Of a stretch of DNA of 64,000 bases, positions 9,072-18,117 are shown piece after piece. This stretch comes from Clostridium_AD sp050717515. Its GTDB lineage: Bacteria; Bacillota; Clostridia; Clostridiales; Clostridiaceae. The stretch lies in NCBI RefSeq assembly GCF_050717515.1, contig NZ_JBOITL010000021.1:124001-188000 (forward strand). Direction: 5' to 3'. Under the pieces are notes generated by a model that saw only the letters and a program-made list of their open reading frames with translations, was not told the origin of the DNA and ran no database searches. Position numbers and translations under genes: made by a program. Numbering within the stretch: the first letter of the stretch is position 1; every line of letters begins with the position of its first letter.

Positions 9072-9086
9072 CTTAAACTATATTTC

Positions 9087-9416
9087 TTATCCTAATATTT
9101 GTTTTAAATCATCCTGGGGTGTACTTATAGGTTTAATATCAAAAGTATCAACTAGAAATTGTAATACATTAGGGCTTAAGAAAGCTGGAAGTGTAGGTCC
9201 TAGATAAATTCCTTTTACTCCCAGTGATAGTAATGCTAATAAGTCAGCAACAGCTTTCTGTTCATACCAAGTTATAATCATTGCTAGTGGTAGTTCGTTA
9301 ATTCCACATTTAAATGCATCAGCTAGTGCTAGTGCTATTTTAACAGCGGAATATGCATCGTTACATTGACCTATATCCAGTAGTCTTGGAAGTCCTGCTA
9401 CTGTGCCAAACTCCAA
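9087..9416 (-). pseudogene. hcp: Hybrid cluster protein (hydroxylamine reductase), C-terminal remnant
   Basis: The 109 residues match only the last fifth of hybrid cluster protein (full length about 550). Diagnostic stretches are DIGQCNDAYSAV, WYEQKAVADLLALLSLG and GPTLPAFLSPNVL. The Cys of DIGQCND and the Glu of WYEQK are ligands of the hybrid Fe-S-O cluster in intact enzymes. The N-terminal 4Fe-4S and middle domains are missing: the frame opens at 9416 with MEFGTVAGLP and upstream bases are AT-rich noncoding DNA. The remnant keeps its stop and downstream terminator, so a 5' deletion is the likely history. Confidence 0.85.
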
Positions 9417-9531
9417 TTAAGAAAAAGTGCCTTATTTTCCCTTCATTTATATATAGTTTTAAACTAGACAGGCTCAAAATCTTATGCTACCTTTATTTAT
9501 AGAATTAATTATAAAACTTAGGAGGGATTTT

Positions 9532-10026
9532 GTGAACATTGGTTATGATATTTATGATTCCCCTATTGGTCTAATACATGTAGTCGTGGATGAAATTGGT
9601 GCTCGGAAAGTAGAAATATTTGAAGAAGATTGGTTAGAATACACGAAGAAACATGAATTTATTAAAAAAGACGTGGAAATATGCAAAGAAGTTATAATTC
9701 AGCTAGATGAATATTTCAAAGGAAAAAGGAAAAATTTCAATATACCATTATCTATAGAAGGTACAGAATTTAGAAGAAAAGTATGGAAAGCTCTTCAAAC
9801 TATACCTTACGGTGAAACCCGGAATTATTTGCAGATTGCAGAATCCATAGGAAACCCTAAAGCTGTAAGGGCTGTAGGTCAAGCTAATAGATGTAATCAA
9901 TTACCTATAATTATACCCTGTCACAGAGTTATTGGTAAAAATGGCAATTTGGTAGGGTTTGCAGGCAATAGAACTCCAACACAAAAACTACTATTGGAAA
10001 TTGAAGGAGTAAATGTTAAAAAGTGA
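9532..10026 (+). CDS. ogt: Methylated-DNA--protein-cysteine methyltransferase
   Basis: A 164-residue suicide DNA-repair protein that takes the methyl group from O6-methylguanine onto its own cysteine. The active-site motif IIPCHRVIG is near residue 125, preceded by the helix-turn-helix region PYGETRNYLQIAESIGNPKAVRAVGQANRCN. Start is GTG 9532 after AGGAGGGATTTT; the earlier ATG at 9484 lacks a ribosome site. It is on the plus strand, convergent with the EamA transporter gene 6 bp away. The symbol follows the short Ogt form without an Ada domain. Confidence 0.92.
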   Translation: MNIGYDIYDSPIGLIHVVVDEIGARKVEIFEEDWLEYTKKHEFIKKDVEICKEVIIQLDEYFKGKRKNFNIPLSIEGTEFRRKVWKALQTIPYGETRNYLQIAESIGNPKAVRAVGQANRCNQLPIIIPCHRVIGKNGNLVGFAGNRTPTQKLLLEIEGVNVKK

Positions 10027-10032
10027 TTCTCA

Positions 10033-11088
10033 CTAATGATTATGAGCATGATGCATATCAGGAGTATGATTATGTTCATGTTCAGTGCTTTCATGAATAT
10101 GAACATGGTTGTGTTCCCCATTCTCAAACTTTTCATGTACATGATTATGATGGTTATCATTATGGTCATGGCGATGCTCGTGTTGGACAATTTCGTGAAT
10201 ATGTTTATGATTGTGTTTTTCTACAGCAGCATAATAGGCTCCGAAAAGCATTAAAATAACCGCTATAACAAAGTTTACTGTTATTTGTTCGTTGTACAAT
10301 ACTAGAGATAACCCTACACCTATAAAAGGAGCCACAGCATAATATGCACTTGTTCTTGCAGCCCCTAGTTGCCTCTGTGCAGTTACATAAAAAAATATAC
10401 TTAATCCGTATGCAAAGAAACCTAAAATCATAGCTATAAGTATATATCTTATATCACTTGCATATTCATTCATTAAAACTGCTATTAAAAGTGAACCTGC
10501 CCCAGACCCAAGTCCTTTAACAATCACTATCTGCATTGGGTCTTTTAAAGACATCATTCTTGTACAATTATTTTCAAAGCCCCAGCAAATGCATGCAAAC
10601 AAAACAAAAATCGAACCTACAGAAAACGAAAAACTGCTAAAGTCACTTATGGACAAAACAATGCTAGATGCCGTTATAAAAAAAATAGCTACCCATAACC
10701 TTTTTCCAATTGACTCTTTAAAAATCAGTAGTGCAACAAGAGCTGTAGCAACAATTTCAAAATTGTTTAGTAAAGAAGCATTAGATGCTGTAGTCATAGT
10801 AAGTCCAATCATTAAAAATATTGGCGCCGCAATGTCTAAAACTATCATACCTATAACAAATGGAAGTTCTGCTTTGCTAATCTTAGCTTCTTTTGCTTTA
10901 GTGTTCTTTGACCACTTTATAAGTCCTAAGAATAACATTCCAATGCCTGCTCCTAAATACAGGAGCGAAGCCATAAGCATAGGAGGTATCTTTTCTAATA
11001 ATAACTTTGAAACTGGTGAACTTATTCCAAACAATGCAGCTGCAAGTATTGCTTGAAATACTGCCAAATGTTGCTTTGATTTTATCAT
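10033..11088 (-). CDS. EamA/DMT-superfamily transporter with histidine-rich C-terminal tail
   Basis: A 351-residue membrane protein with about ten hydrophobic segments in two EamA repeats (AAALFGISSPVSKLLL at the start; GFFAYGLSIFFYVTAQRQLGAARTSAYYAVAPFIG in the second repeat). After residue 290 comes a hydrophilic tail of about 60 residues very rich in His, Glu and Asp (HNHKHIHEIVQHEH, HEKFENGEHNHVHIH, HHAHNH). Such tails bind divalent metals in other transporters, but EamA proteins are mostly metabolite exporters, so a metal role is inference. Start at ATG 11088 after GGAGGGAAATTTT. It converges with ogt. Confidence 0.8.
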   Translation of the reverse strand: MIKSKQHLAVFQAILAAALFGISSPVSKLLLEKIPPMLMASLLYLGAGIGMLFLGLIKWSKNTKAKEAKISKAELPFVIGMIVLDIAAPIFLMIGLTMTTASNASLLNNFEIVATALVALLIFKESIGKRLWVAIFFITASSIVLSISDFSSFSFSVGSIFVLFACICWGFENNCTRMMSLKDPMQIVIVKGLGSGAGSLLIAVLMNEYASDIRYILIAMILGFFAYGLSIFFYVTAQRQLGAARTSAYYAVAPFIGVGLSLVLYNEQITVNFVIAVILMLFGAYYAAVEKHNHKHIHEIVQHEHRHDHNDNHHNHVHEKFENGEHNHVHIHESTEHEHNHTPDMHHAHNH

Positions 11089-11153
11089 AAAATTTCCCTC
11101 CATATAAAATATCAATTAGCACAGAAAATTATTATTACTGATACTTCACAGCT

Positions 11154-11360
11154 TTAATTTAGAATTTTTATTAGATACAAGTCATGATCTAAAATGCTTT
11201 GTTCACAACTAAATTTAACACCCTCATCAATAAATTCAAAGCACACGTCTCTTGTACTATTTATATCAAATAGACACTTTCCCTTTTCATCTAAGGATTT
11301 TATAGCATCCTCATGAATTCCTTCTCTAAGTAAACTTTCTTTAATTTCGTTATTTAACAC
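11154..11360 (-). CDS. Small uncharacterised protein, 68 residues
   Basis: MLNNEIKESLLREGIHEDAIKSLDEKGKCLFDINSTRDVCFEF and a short C-terminus, acidic and soluble, with no membrane segment. I do not know a family. ATG at 11360 follows a TGGAGGTATAAATG-type ribosome site. It lies between the EamA gene and RNase Z, same strand. Confidence 0.6.
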   Translation of the reverse strand: MLNNEIKESLLREGIHEDAIKSLDEKGKCLFDINSTRDVCFEFIDEGVKFSCEQSILDHDLYLIKILN

Positions 11361-11446
11361 ATTTATACCTCCATTGTCATCTAAAATTCCCCTTGTATTG
11401 AAATCATTATATACTCTATTATAGTACCATACACTTTCTATTTTTT

Positions 11447-12391
11447 CTAATCCTTAAAAGATAAAGTCTTCACAATTCTATCAAAACCAATAATAGTATT
11501 TTTGAAAATGCTCTCTGCACTATCTTTATATTCTTCAGGGATATGCATAGACGGACTAAAATGTGTCAATATCAGTTCTAGCACTTCACCTTTCAACGCA
11601 AGTTGCGCCGCCTCGCTAAAGGTCATATGTTTGTTCTTTATGGCTTTTTCAATATCATTTTCATTACCATAAGTGCCCTCACAAATAAACAAGTCACTTT
11701 CTTTAATGAAAGTTGTTATTTCAGGTATTGGTCTTGTATCTGTTGTAAAACTGAGCTTTATTCCTGTTCTTTCTTTTCCTAGAACCATACTAGGTAAATA
11801 TGTTTTCCCCTGGCTAATTACAGTTTCATTTTTTTGAAGTCTGCTCCAAAACATTTTTGGTATTTCATTTATAGTTGCACTTTTAACATCAAATTTTGGT
11901 TTTCTTCTAAAATAAAAGCTATAACCCAAACAATTAGTTGAGTGCTCAAGTTCCAGTGTTGAAATTACTAAATCATGAAATTCTCCTACTGAAGCATTCA
12001 TACAATTTATTGAAGTTTGTACTTTAACTGGCTTTTCTGGGTTTTCTATAATATTAAGCTCGTAAGGTAGGTAAGGTGCTGCAACCAGTAGACCTCTTAC
12101 AATATCAGTAATACCCTCGGGACCAATTATTGTAAGAGGATCAATTCTACCACTATTGCCAATGGTTAAAAGAATACCTGGAAGTCCCACAATATGATCC
12201 GCATGTCCATGAGTTATACAAATTATGTCTATTGTCTTAAAACCCCATCCAAGTATTTTCATAGATACCTGAGTACCTTCACCACAATCAAGCAGTATCT
12301 TTCTCCCTTTATAGTTTATGAGAAGTGAAGAAAGATATCTTTCAGGAATTGGCATTCCTCCTCCACAGCCTAGCAATGCTATATCAACCAA
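11447..12391 (-). CDS. rnz: Ribonuclease Z
   Basis: A 314-residue metallo-beta-lactamase-fold endonuclease that cuts the 3' trailer from tRNA precursors lacking encoded CCA. The zinc motif THGHADHIVGLPG is near residue 60, and a later ICEGTYG and LTHFS region supplies further ligands (D, H). GCGGGMPIPERYLSS at the N-terminus is the usual RNase Z start. Initiation is at TTG 12391 after GAGGTGATTTAA. Length matches the short (about 310) bacterial form. Confidence 0.92.
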   Translation of the reverse strand: MVDIALLGCGGGMPIPERYLSSLLINYKGRKILLDCGEGTQVSMKILGWGFKTIDIICITHGHADHIVGLPGILLTIGNSGRIDPLTIIGPEGITDIVRGLLVAAPYLPYELNIIENPEKPVKVQTSINCMNASVGEFHDLVISTLELEHSTNCLGYSFYFRRKPKFDVKSATINEIPKMFWSRLQKNETVISQGKTYLPSMVLGKERTGIKLSFTTDTRPIPEITTFIKESDLFICEGTYGNENDIEKAIKNKHMTFSEAAQLALKGEVLELILTHFSPSMHIPEEYKDSAESIFKNTIIGFDRIVKTLSFKD

Positions 12392-12551
12392 TTAAATCAC
12401 CTCATCTATAGTTTTTATTCACTCTATTTATCTATCTATAGAGTAATCTACACAACAATATTTTATGCATACTTATTTATATTTAGCTCATTTTTATATA
12501 TCTTACCATTAATACCAACACACTTCAAAATTCCAAGGAGTAACACAGGAT

Positions 12552-13295
12552 TTAGGACCTGAACTTCTTAAGATACTTAGATGCTGATCTATTCATTTCT
12601 AATGAAAAATCAGACATATACTTACGATTGCATAGAGCTTTAATATCTTCACTAATATTTTTATTTGGAAATCCTGCCTTTTCATTTCTTGCGCTTTGCA
12701 TTTCTATATGTTCTTCCTTAGTTAGTCTGCGATACTTATTTTCATAGACTATATACTGTTCTTCGAAACGCACAGGTTTTTTTCTATTCTTTTGAGCCTC
12801 TACAGGATAACCATAAACCACCATAGCAGCAGGTAAAACATAATCTGGAAGGTCCAATAACTCCCTAATAGTTTCACAATGCTCAATGATATCCCCAATG
12901 TAACAGGAACCAATTCCTAAAGATTCTGCAGCTACTACTGTGTTTTGAGCAGCTATTATTGCATCAGCGCAGGCAAGAAGGATGTCACCCTCCCCTGGTG
13001 TTCTTGGATTGCAATTTTCTGAGTCAAAAGCATCATACCACCTTTGATAATCTGCAAGGAATATAAGCACTAAAGTAGCTTTTGCAATAAAAGGCTGATT
13101 ATCACATTCTACTGATAGTTGTTTCTTTAATTTTTCATCAGTAATATCAAGTATGCTATAAAGCATCATTGCACCAGCAGTTGGAGCTTCAAAGGCAGCA
13201 TTTAATATTTCTTTTTTTAACTCAGCTACAATGGGCTTATTTTCAAATACCCTCATGGATTTTCTATCTTTTATTTGTTTTAAAATCTCGTTCAT
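12552..13295 (-). CDS. Nitroreductase-family flavoprotein
   Basis: A 247-residue FMN-dependent oxidoreductase of the nitroreductase fold. The FMN-binding DRKSMRVFENKP is near residue 10, APTAGAMML near 40 and AAESLGIGSCYIGDI near 125. VVYGYPVEAQKNRKKPVRFEEQYIVYE is typical of the NfsA/FRP-like branch. I start at ATG 13295 after AAAGGGGGTTATGAT; the longest frame begins 12 codons earlier without a ribosome site. The substrate is unknown. It stands alone between RNase Z and the sulfur cluster. Confidence 0.82.
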   Translation of the reverse strand: MNEILKQIKDRKSMRVFENKPIVAELKKEILNAAFEAPTAGAMMLYSILDITDEKLKKQLSVECDNQPFIAKATLVLIFLADYQRWYDAFDSENCNPRTPGEGDILLACADAIIAAQNTVVAAESLGIGSCYIGDIIEHCETIRELLDLPDYVLPAAMVVYGYPVEAQKNRKKPVRFEEQYIVYENKYRRLTKEEHIEMQSARNEKAGFPNKNISEDIKALCNRKYMSDFSLEMNRSASKYLKKFRS

Positions 13296-13534
13296 ATCAT
13301 AACCCCCTTTATTCTCTGCATATAACAACATAAAATATTCTATTTACATAATTCAACATGAACTTTCTATTCTCCTTCATAATTTGTAGATTAAACCCAA
13401 CCTGGAATAACCCACCCTAAGTCGTAGAATTATAATATTTCACAATATAAGGTCTCCGTTTCCGACTTGCTAACAATGTCACCAATTTTATCTATTTGAA
13501 ATGTCCAATATGAAATATATTACAGAAAAAAAAT

Positions 13535-13550
13535 GCACTAAATTTAGTGC
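13535..13550. terminator. Bidirectional terminator after the C-S lyase gene
   Basis: A perfect palindrome GCACTAAATTTAGTGC flanked by an A-run on the left and a T-run on the right, so it can end transcription in both directions. The rest of the 13296-13636 gap shows no other structure I can name. Confidence 0.75.
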
Positions 13551-13636
13551 GTTTTTTTACTGTTAGAAATATCTAATTGGGTAAATATCGATGCTAATTT
13601 TGCATCTATATTTGATTTCATTAAAAATTGTTAAAA

Positions 13637-14773
13637 TTATATTTCTAATGCCTTTATTAAATCCTCTGTTATATCATCAACATTTTCAACCCCAACTGAT
13701 AATCTTATTAAATTATCAGTTATGCCAATTTCTTGTCTCATTTCAGAAGGAATTGCAGCATGTGTCATAGTGGCAGGATGGCAAATTAATGACTCCACCC
13801 CTCCTAAGCTTTCTCCAAAAGTTATTAATTCTAAGTTTCCTAAGAAACTTTTATAATCGTACCCTTCTTTAAGAAGGAAAGAAATAATACCACCATAGCC
13901 TTTAGCTTGCTTTGATTGTATTTTGTAGCCTGGGTGATCTTCAAACCCAGGATAATATACTTTTTCTACTTCACTTCTATCTTTTAAAAACTTTGCAATA
14001 ATCATTGCGTTTGAATTATGCCTATCCATTCTTAAAGCTAGTGTTTTAATACCTCTAATTAATAAGAAAGAATCAAATGGAGACAAAACTCCCCCTGTTG
14101 AATTTTGTATAAACCCTATTTTTTCAGCTAGTTCCTTATTATTCACTACCACAAGACCAGCAATTAAATCACTATGTCCACCTAAATATTTTGTACCACT
14201 ATGAATAACTATATCTGCACCAAGAGTGATTGGCTTTTGTAGGTAGGGTGTCATAAAAGTATTGTCTACAATGGTAATTAAATTATTTTCCTTTGCTATT
14301 TTTGCAACTTCTTCAATATCTGTAATACCCATCAATGGATTGGTTGGGGTTTCTATAAAAATAGCCTTTACACTGTCATCAATATTATTTTTTAATTCTT
14401 CTATGTTTGATGAATTAAATACACTGTAATTTATACCAAAGTTATTAAAATATTTGTCTAAAACCCTAAAGGTTCCACCATAAATATTATTTGATATAAG
14501 AATCTTATCTCCTGTTTTAAACTGAGATAGTACCGCAGTTGTAGCCGCCATTCCTGAAGCAAAGGCAAAACCTGCATAGCCCTCCTCAAGCTCTGCAATA
14601 AGTTTTTCCAGAGCTGCCCTTGTAGGATTTCCTGATCTCGAATACTCATAAGTATTATCAGCATCAAATTTGCCTTTTTTAAAGGTAGATGTTTGATAGA
14701 TAGGTACATTAACTGCCCCAGTACTAGCATCCCCATCTATTCCGCCATGTATTAATAATGATTCAAATTTCAT
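13637..14773 (-). CDS. Cys/Met-metabolism PLP enzyme (cystathionine gamma-synthase / beta- or gamma-lyase)
   Basis: A 378-residue PLP enzyme of the Cys/Met metabolism family. The Schiff-base lysine is in IHSGTKYLGGHSD near residue 195. YSRSGNPTRAALEKLIAELE near 45, FASGMAATTAVL near 72 and ETPTNPLMGI near 140 are family signatures. It is encoded in one run with a cystine-type ABC importer, 28 bp after the ATPase gene. That favours cystine/cystathionine C-S lyase or cystathionine gamma-synthase activity, i.e. interconversion of cysteine and homocysteine. Sequence alone does not separate these reactions. Confidence 0.85.
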   Translation of the reverse strand: MKFESLLIHGGIDGDASTGAVNVPIYQTSTFKKGKFDADNTYEYSRSGNPTRAALEKLIAELEEGYAGFAFASGMAATTAVLSQFKTGDKILISNNIYGGTFRVLDKYFNNFGINYSVFNSSNIEELKNNIDDSVKAIFIETPTNPLMGITDIEEVAKIAKENNLITIVDNTFMTPYLQKPITLGADIVIHSGTKYLGGHSDLIAGLVVVNNKELAEKIGFIQNSTGGVLSPFDSFLLIRGIKTLALRMDRHNSNAMIIAKFLKDRSEVEKVYYPGFEDHPGYKIQSKQAKGYGGIISFLLKEGYDYKSFLGNLELITFGESLGGVESLICHPATMTHAAIPSEMRQEIGITDNLIRLSVGVENVDDITEDLIKALEI

Positions 14774-14801
14774 ATTTTTTTCCTCCTCAATAATCTATTA
14801 T

Positions 14802-15545
14802 CTAATCCGAAACTAAATTTAAAAATTGTTTTATTCGTGCATTTTTTGTTTCACTTAATATTTGATTGGGTGTGCCCTTATCAATAATAAGTCCCTTATC
14901 CATAAATATTATATTGTCCCCTACTTCTCTTGCAAAACTCATATTATGAGTAACAACTACCATAGTCATCCCTTCAAGAGATAGCTCCTTCATAACTTTA
15001 AGTACCTCCGCTGCAAGTTCGGGGTCTAGTGCAGAGGTTGGTTCGTCAAATAGCAGCACTGATGGTTCTATAGCCATAGCGCGTGCTATAGCAACTCTCT
15101 GTCCTTGTCCTCCTGAAAGCTCATGAGGATAACTATCGCATTTTTCTGATAGACCAACCTTTTCGAGTAAGCTAAGAGCCTTATCATGAGCTACTTTTTT
15201 AGATTGCTTAAGCACAGTTACAAGACCCTCCATAATGTTTTCTACCACTGTCATATGTGGAAATAAATGAAAACCTTGAAATACCATTCCTGTATTCTTT
15301 CGCAAAGTTAATACTTCTTTGTCGGTTGGATTTTTATTTTCACCAAATGTAAGTTCATTGTCACCAACTCTTATAGTTCCACTGCTTGGAATTTCTAACA
15401 AATTCATACACCTAAGAAGGGTGGTTTTGCCTGAACCTGAAGGACCTATTACAATTGTTGTTTCACCCCTTACAATTTTCAAATCTATACCTTTTAAAAT
15501 TTCATTATTTCCAAAACTCTTGTGTAAATTTTGTATATTAATCAT
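14802..15545 (-). CDS. Amino-acid ABC transporter ATPase (cystine type)
   Basis: A 247-residue ATPase with Walker A GPSGSGKTT near 34, signature LSGGQGQRVAIARA near 143, Walker B VLLFDEPTSALDP near 163 and switch His in VVVTHNMSF. The closest group is the polar amino-acid/cystine ATPases (GlnQ/TcyC type). Start at ATG 15545 after GGAGGAAATTC. The order binding protein - permease - ATPase - C-S lyase on one strand suggests uptake of a sulfur amino acid. Confidence 0.9.
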   Translation of the reverse strand: MINIQNLHKSFGNNEILKGIDLKIVRGETTIVIGPSGSGKTTLLRCMNLLEIPSSGTIRVGDNELTFGENKNPTDKEVLTLRKNTGMVFQGFHLFPHMTVVENIMEGLVTVLKQSKKVAHDKALSLLEKVGLSEKCDSYPHELSGGQGQRVAIARAMAIEPSVLLFDEPTSALDPELAAEVLKVMKELSLEGMTMVVVTHNMSFAREVGDNIIFMDKGLIIDKGTPNQILSETKNARIKQFLNLVSD

Positions 15546-15558
15546 GAATTTCCTCCAA

Positions 15559-16242
15559 TCACCTAGCCACATATCTTTCAAGCTTTTTCTCTATCTTCTT
15601 TTGAGCTGTGGATAGTATAGTACAAAATAATAGGTATATAAACGCTGCTTCACAGTACAATACAAGTGGTTCATATGTTGCTGCAGTTATTCTTTGAGCA
15701 ATCTGAAACATTTCAGTTAAAGTAATTGCAGCAGCCAGGGATGTATCTTTTACAAGACTTATAAAAGAGTTTGAAAGCGGAGGTACAGATACCCTAGCTG
15801 CCTGTGGCAAAATTATACGAATCAAGCTTTGCGTATGTGTCATACCAATGGAAGATGCTGCTTCCCACTGCCCCTTAGGTATAGATAAAATAGCTGCTCT
15901 AATTACTTCTGAATTATAAGCTCCCACATTTAATGTAAAACCTATAATTGCTGCAGTTAGTGGTCCCATTGTTATACCAGCCATTGGTAATCCGTAAAAT
16001 ACTATAAATAGCTGTACAAGAAGTGGTGTACCCCTTATTATCCAAACATAAAAACTTGATATTAAAACTAATGATTTATATTTTGATATACGTGCAAGAG
16101 CTGTTGCCATAGCTAAAATTGAACCAAGTATGAAAGAAATTATTGCCAGTGGAATAGTAAACTTCACACCTGCTATTAATAAAGGAAAGAAAGAATCTTT
16201 AATTATGTTTAATATTCTTATTGTTTCTACATCGAAATTCAT
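15559..16242 (-). CDS. Amino-acid ABC transporter permease (cystine type)
   Basis: A 227-residue HisM/GlnP-type permease with about five membrane helices (LLIAGVKFTIPLAIISFILGSILA). The EAA loop that contacts the ATPase reads EAASSIGMTHTQSLIRIILPQAARVSVPP near 137. VWIIRGTPLLVQLFIVFYGLP is the usual polar-amino-acid permease signature. It lies 12 bp after the binding-protein gene and 13 bp before the ATPase gene, so it is co-transcribed. Confidence 0.9.
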   Translation of the reverse strand: MNFDVETIRILNIIKDSFFPLLIAGVKFTIPLAIISFILGSILAMATALARISKYKSLVLISSFYVWIIRGTPLLVQLFIVFYGLPMAGITMGPLTAAIIGFTLNVGAYNSEVIRAAILSIPKGQWEAASSIGMTHTQSLIRIILPQAARVSVPPLSNSFISLVKDTSLAAAITLTEMFQIAQRITAATYEPLVLYCEAAFIYLLFCTILSTAQKKIEKKLERYVAR

Positions 16243-16254
16243 ATTATCACCATC

Positions 16255-17052
16255 TTATTTTGATACATCTGTGCCAAACCATTTGTTTGATATTTTTGAG
16301 TAAGTACCATCTGATTTCATATCAGCAAGTGCTTTATTAGTTGCATCTACTAGTTCTTTATTTCCCTTATTAAACATAATTGCACTTGGCTGTGCATTTC
16401 CTTCCTCATCAACAACTTTTATAGCAAGCTCTGGCTTTTGCTTTTTAATATCAAGGTAAGATAAGCTATCATTAACTGTGGCATCTACTCTTTTAGAAAC
16501 TAAAAGGTCAATTGATTGGTTAAAGCTGTCAACTGGCTGAAGTAGAGCTCCATTCTCTTCTGCGATTTTAGCTAAGTTACTAGTTAAGGATTGAGCAGAT
16601 TTCTTGCCCTTCAAATCTGCAAACTTTTTAATAGTATTATCAGCGCTGCTTACTATAAGAACTGCTTTTGAAACTATATAGGGATTTGAAAAATCATATT
16701 TCAATTGTCTATCCGGTTTAATTCCAACTTGATTCACTACCATATCAAATCTCTTTGCAGCTAGCCCAGCAACCATACCATCCCACTTTGTTTCCACAAA
16801 TTCTGGTTTCACTCCTATACGCTTAGATACTTCCTCTGCAATTTCAACATCAAATCCAGTTAACTTTCCTGTCTTATCATGGAATGTATATGGTGCGTAG
16901 GTACCTTCAGTACCAATACGAATTTTTCCTTCGCTCTTTATTTTTGATAATAAATCTTTTGATTCAGTATTTTTATTGCTACTTGTCCCACATCCTACAA
17001 GTCCTACGGATGCTATTAATAGTGTACTAATTAATATAGATAATTTTTTCAT
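16255..17052 (-). CDS. Amino-acid ABC transporter binding lipoprotein (cystine type)
   Basis: A 265-residue family-3 solute-binding lipoprotein. The signal MKKLSILISTLLIASVGLVGC ends with the lipobox Cys near residue 21, then GTSSNKNTESK. The SBP_bac_3 core is GKIRIGTEGTYAPYTFHDKTGKLTGFDVEIAEEVSKRIG, with the ligand-binding Arg of ...VGIKPDRQLKYDFSNPY further on. First gene of the importer/C-S-lyase operon, behind a clear promoter at 17100-17129. Cystine is the likely ligand from context. Confidence 0.88.
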   Translation of the reverse strand: MKKLSILISTLLIASVGLVGCGTSSNKNTESKDLLSKIKSEGKIRIGTEGTYAPYTFHDKTGKLTGFDVEIAEEVSKRIGVKPEFVETKWDGMVAGLAAKRFDMVVNQVGIKPDRQLKYDFSNPYIVSKAVLIVSSADNTIKKFADLKGKKSAQSLTSNLAKIAEENGALLQPVDSFNQSIDLLVSKRVDATVNDSLSYLDIKKQKPELAIKVVDEEGNAQPSAIMFNKGNKELVDATNKALADMKSDGTYSKISNKWFGTDVSK

Positions 17053-17072
17053 TTGAGTTCCTCCTAGTATTC

Positions 17073-17091
17073 CTACCGACTTAGTATGTTA
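17073..17091 (-). promoter_or_regulatory. Possible cysteine-responsive (CymR-like) operator
   Basis: Just downstream of the promoter start region the minus strand reads ACTAAGTCGGTAGGAAT, which resembles the ACTAAGT/AGGAAT character of CymR sites in Firmicutes. It sits where a repressor would block elongation into the cystine-uptake operon. This is resemblance only, so confidence is low. Confidence 0.3.
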
Positions 17092-17099
17092 TTGTTTAT

Positions 17100-17129
17100 A
17101 TAATACCACAGGTCTTCTTTTCTTGTCAA
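17100..17129 (-). promoter_or_regulatory. Sigma-A promoter of the sulfur amino-acid operon
   Basis: On the minus strand TTGACA (17124-17129) and TATTAT (17100-17105) are separated by 18 bp. The predicted start lies about 40 bp upstream of the binding-protein gene. The divergent methyltransferase gene starts at 17215. Confidence 0.7.
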
Positions 17130-17214
17130 TGTAGATTTTATAAAATCATTTTCATTTTTATTAGTTCATGGTATATTATTTATATAAATGTTAACTAAAG
17201 AGGGAGGATTCTCA

Positions 17215-18072
17215 GTGCAAAAGGATTTTACTAGTATAAATAATTTAGAATATGTAAATAGCTATAACTTAAATGATGATAAAAAAGCCACTAGAGATAT
17301 AAATGAAGAATCATGGAATGAAGAGGCATATGATGCTTGGGTTCAGAGATTTGGGAAGCCTAGTGAATCAATCAAAAGAATTAGCAAGGACCCAATAATA
17401 ACTCTCCCTATACTATATGATAAATTTGGCAATGTAAAAGGTAAAAAAATCATGAATTTAATGGGTTCTAATGGAAATAAGGCTGTGGCACTAGCATTAC
17501 TCGGAGCAGATGTAACTGTAGTCGATTTTTCAGAAGGAAATAAACGTTATGCCATGGAACTAGCCAGCGAAGCAGGAGTAAAAATAGAATATATTTTAGC
17601 GGATGTGCTTAGTCTATCTGAAGAAGAGCTTACTAGTGATTATGATATAGTATTTGCAGAAATGGGCATATTACACTACTTTACGGATTTAAAACCTTTT
17701 ATAAATATAATATATAAGCTTTTAGGTAATAAAGGTTTACTTGTAATTAGAGATTTTCATCCAGTCTCCACTAAACTAATTACATCAAGAGGTACAACAG
17801 CTAAAATTCGTAAACATAAGGTTACAGGAGATTATTTTGATAGTTCATTAGAAGAAAAAAATGTATCTTACTCAAAATATTTAACTAATGATGGAGAACC
17901 TAAAAAGGTACTTCTTCGTGAATGGAATCTTGGAGAGATAGTTACTGCTGTTGCTAAAGAGGGATTAGTTATTAAAAGTTTAGATGAAGAGGCTAATTTA
18001 TCTTGTGAGGCTTTTGACAAGGGTATTCCAAAAACTTTTACTTTAGTAGCAGAAAAGAATACTAATATATAA
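17215..18072 (+). CDS. Class I SAM-dependent methyltransferase
   Basis: A 285-residue methyltransferase with the SAM-binding motif I degenerate as KKIMNLMGSNGNKAVALALLGADVTVVDFSEGN near 85, and motif IV YDIVFAEMGILHYF near 145. The C-terminal half carries RDFHPVSTKLI. I start at GTG 17215, 7 nt after GGGAGG; the ATG at 17188 has none. It is a plus-strand gene divergent from the cystine operon and ends before a shared terminator. The substrate is unknown. Confidence 0.78.
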   Translation: MQKDFTSINNLEYVNSYNLNDDKKATRDINEESWNEEAYDAWVQRFGKPSESIKRISKDPIITLPILYDKFGNVKGKKIMNLMGSNGNKAVALALLGADVTVVDFSEGNKRYAMELASEAGVKIEYILADVLSLSEEELTSDYDIVFAEMGILHYFTDLKPFINIIYKLLGNKGLLVIRDFHPVSTKLITSRGTTAKIRKHKVTGDYFDSSLEEKNVSYSKYLTNDGEPKKVLLREWNLGEIVTAVAKEGLVIKSLDEEANLSCEAFDKGIPKTFTLVAEKNTNI

Positions 18073-18117
18073 GAAGGTTGATTTGGCTTTGTTTTAAGGA
18101 ATATTATTAAATTTGTA

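Noticed and set aside
10023..10259. Plus-strand His/Tyr- or Met-rich frames at 10.0-10.3 kb
   Set aside because: Antisense shadows of the His-rich tail codons of the EamA gene.
17053..17187. S-box or T-box leader in front of the cystine operon
   Set aside because: Leader is about 40 nt with no terminator/antiterminator pair or T-box sequence.
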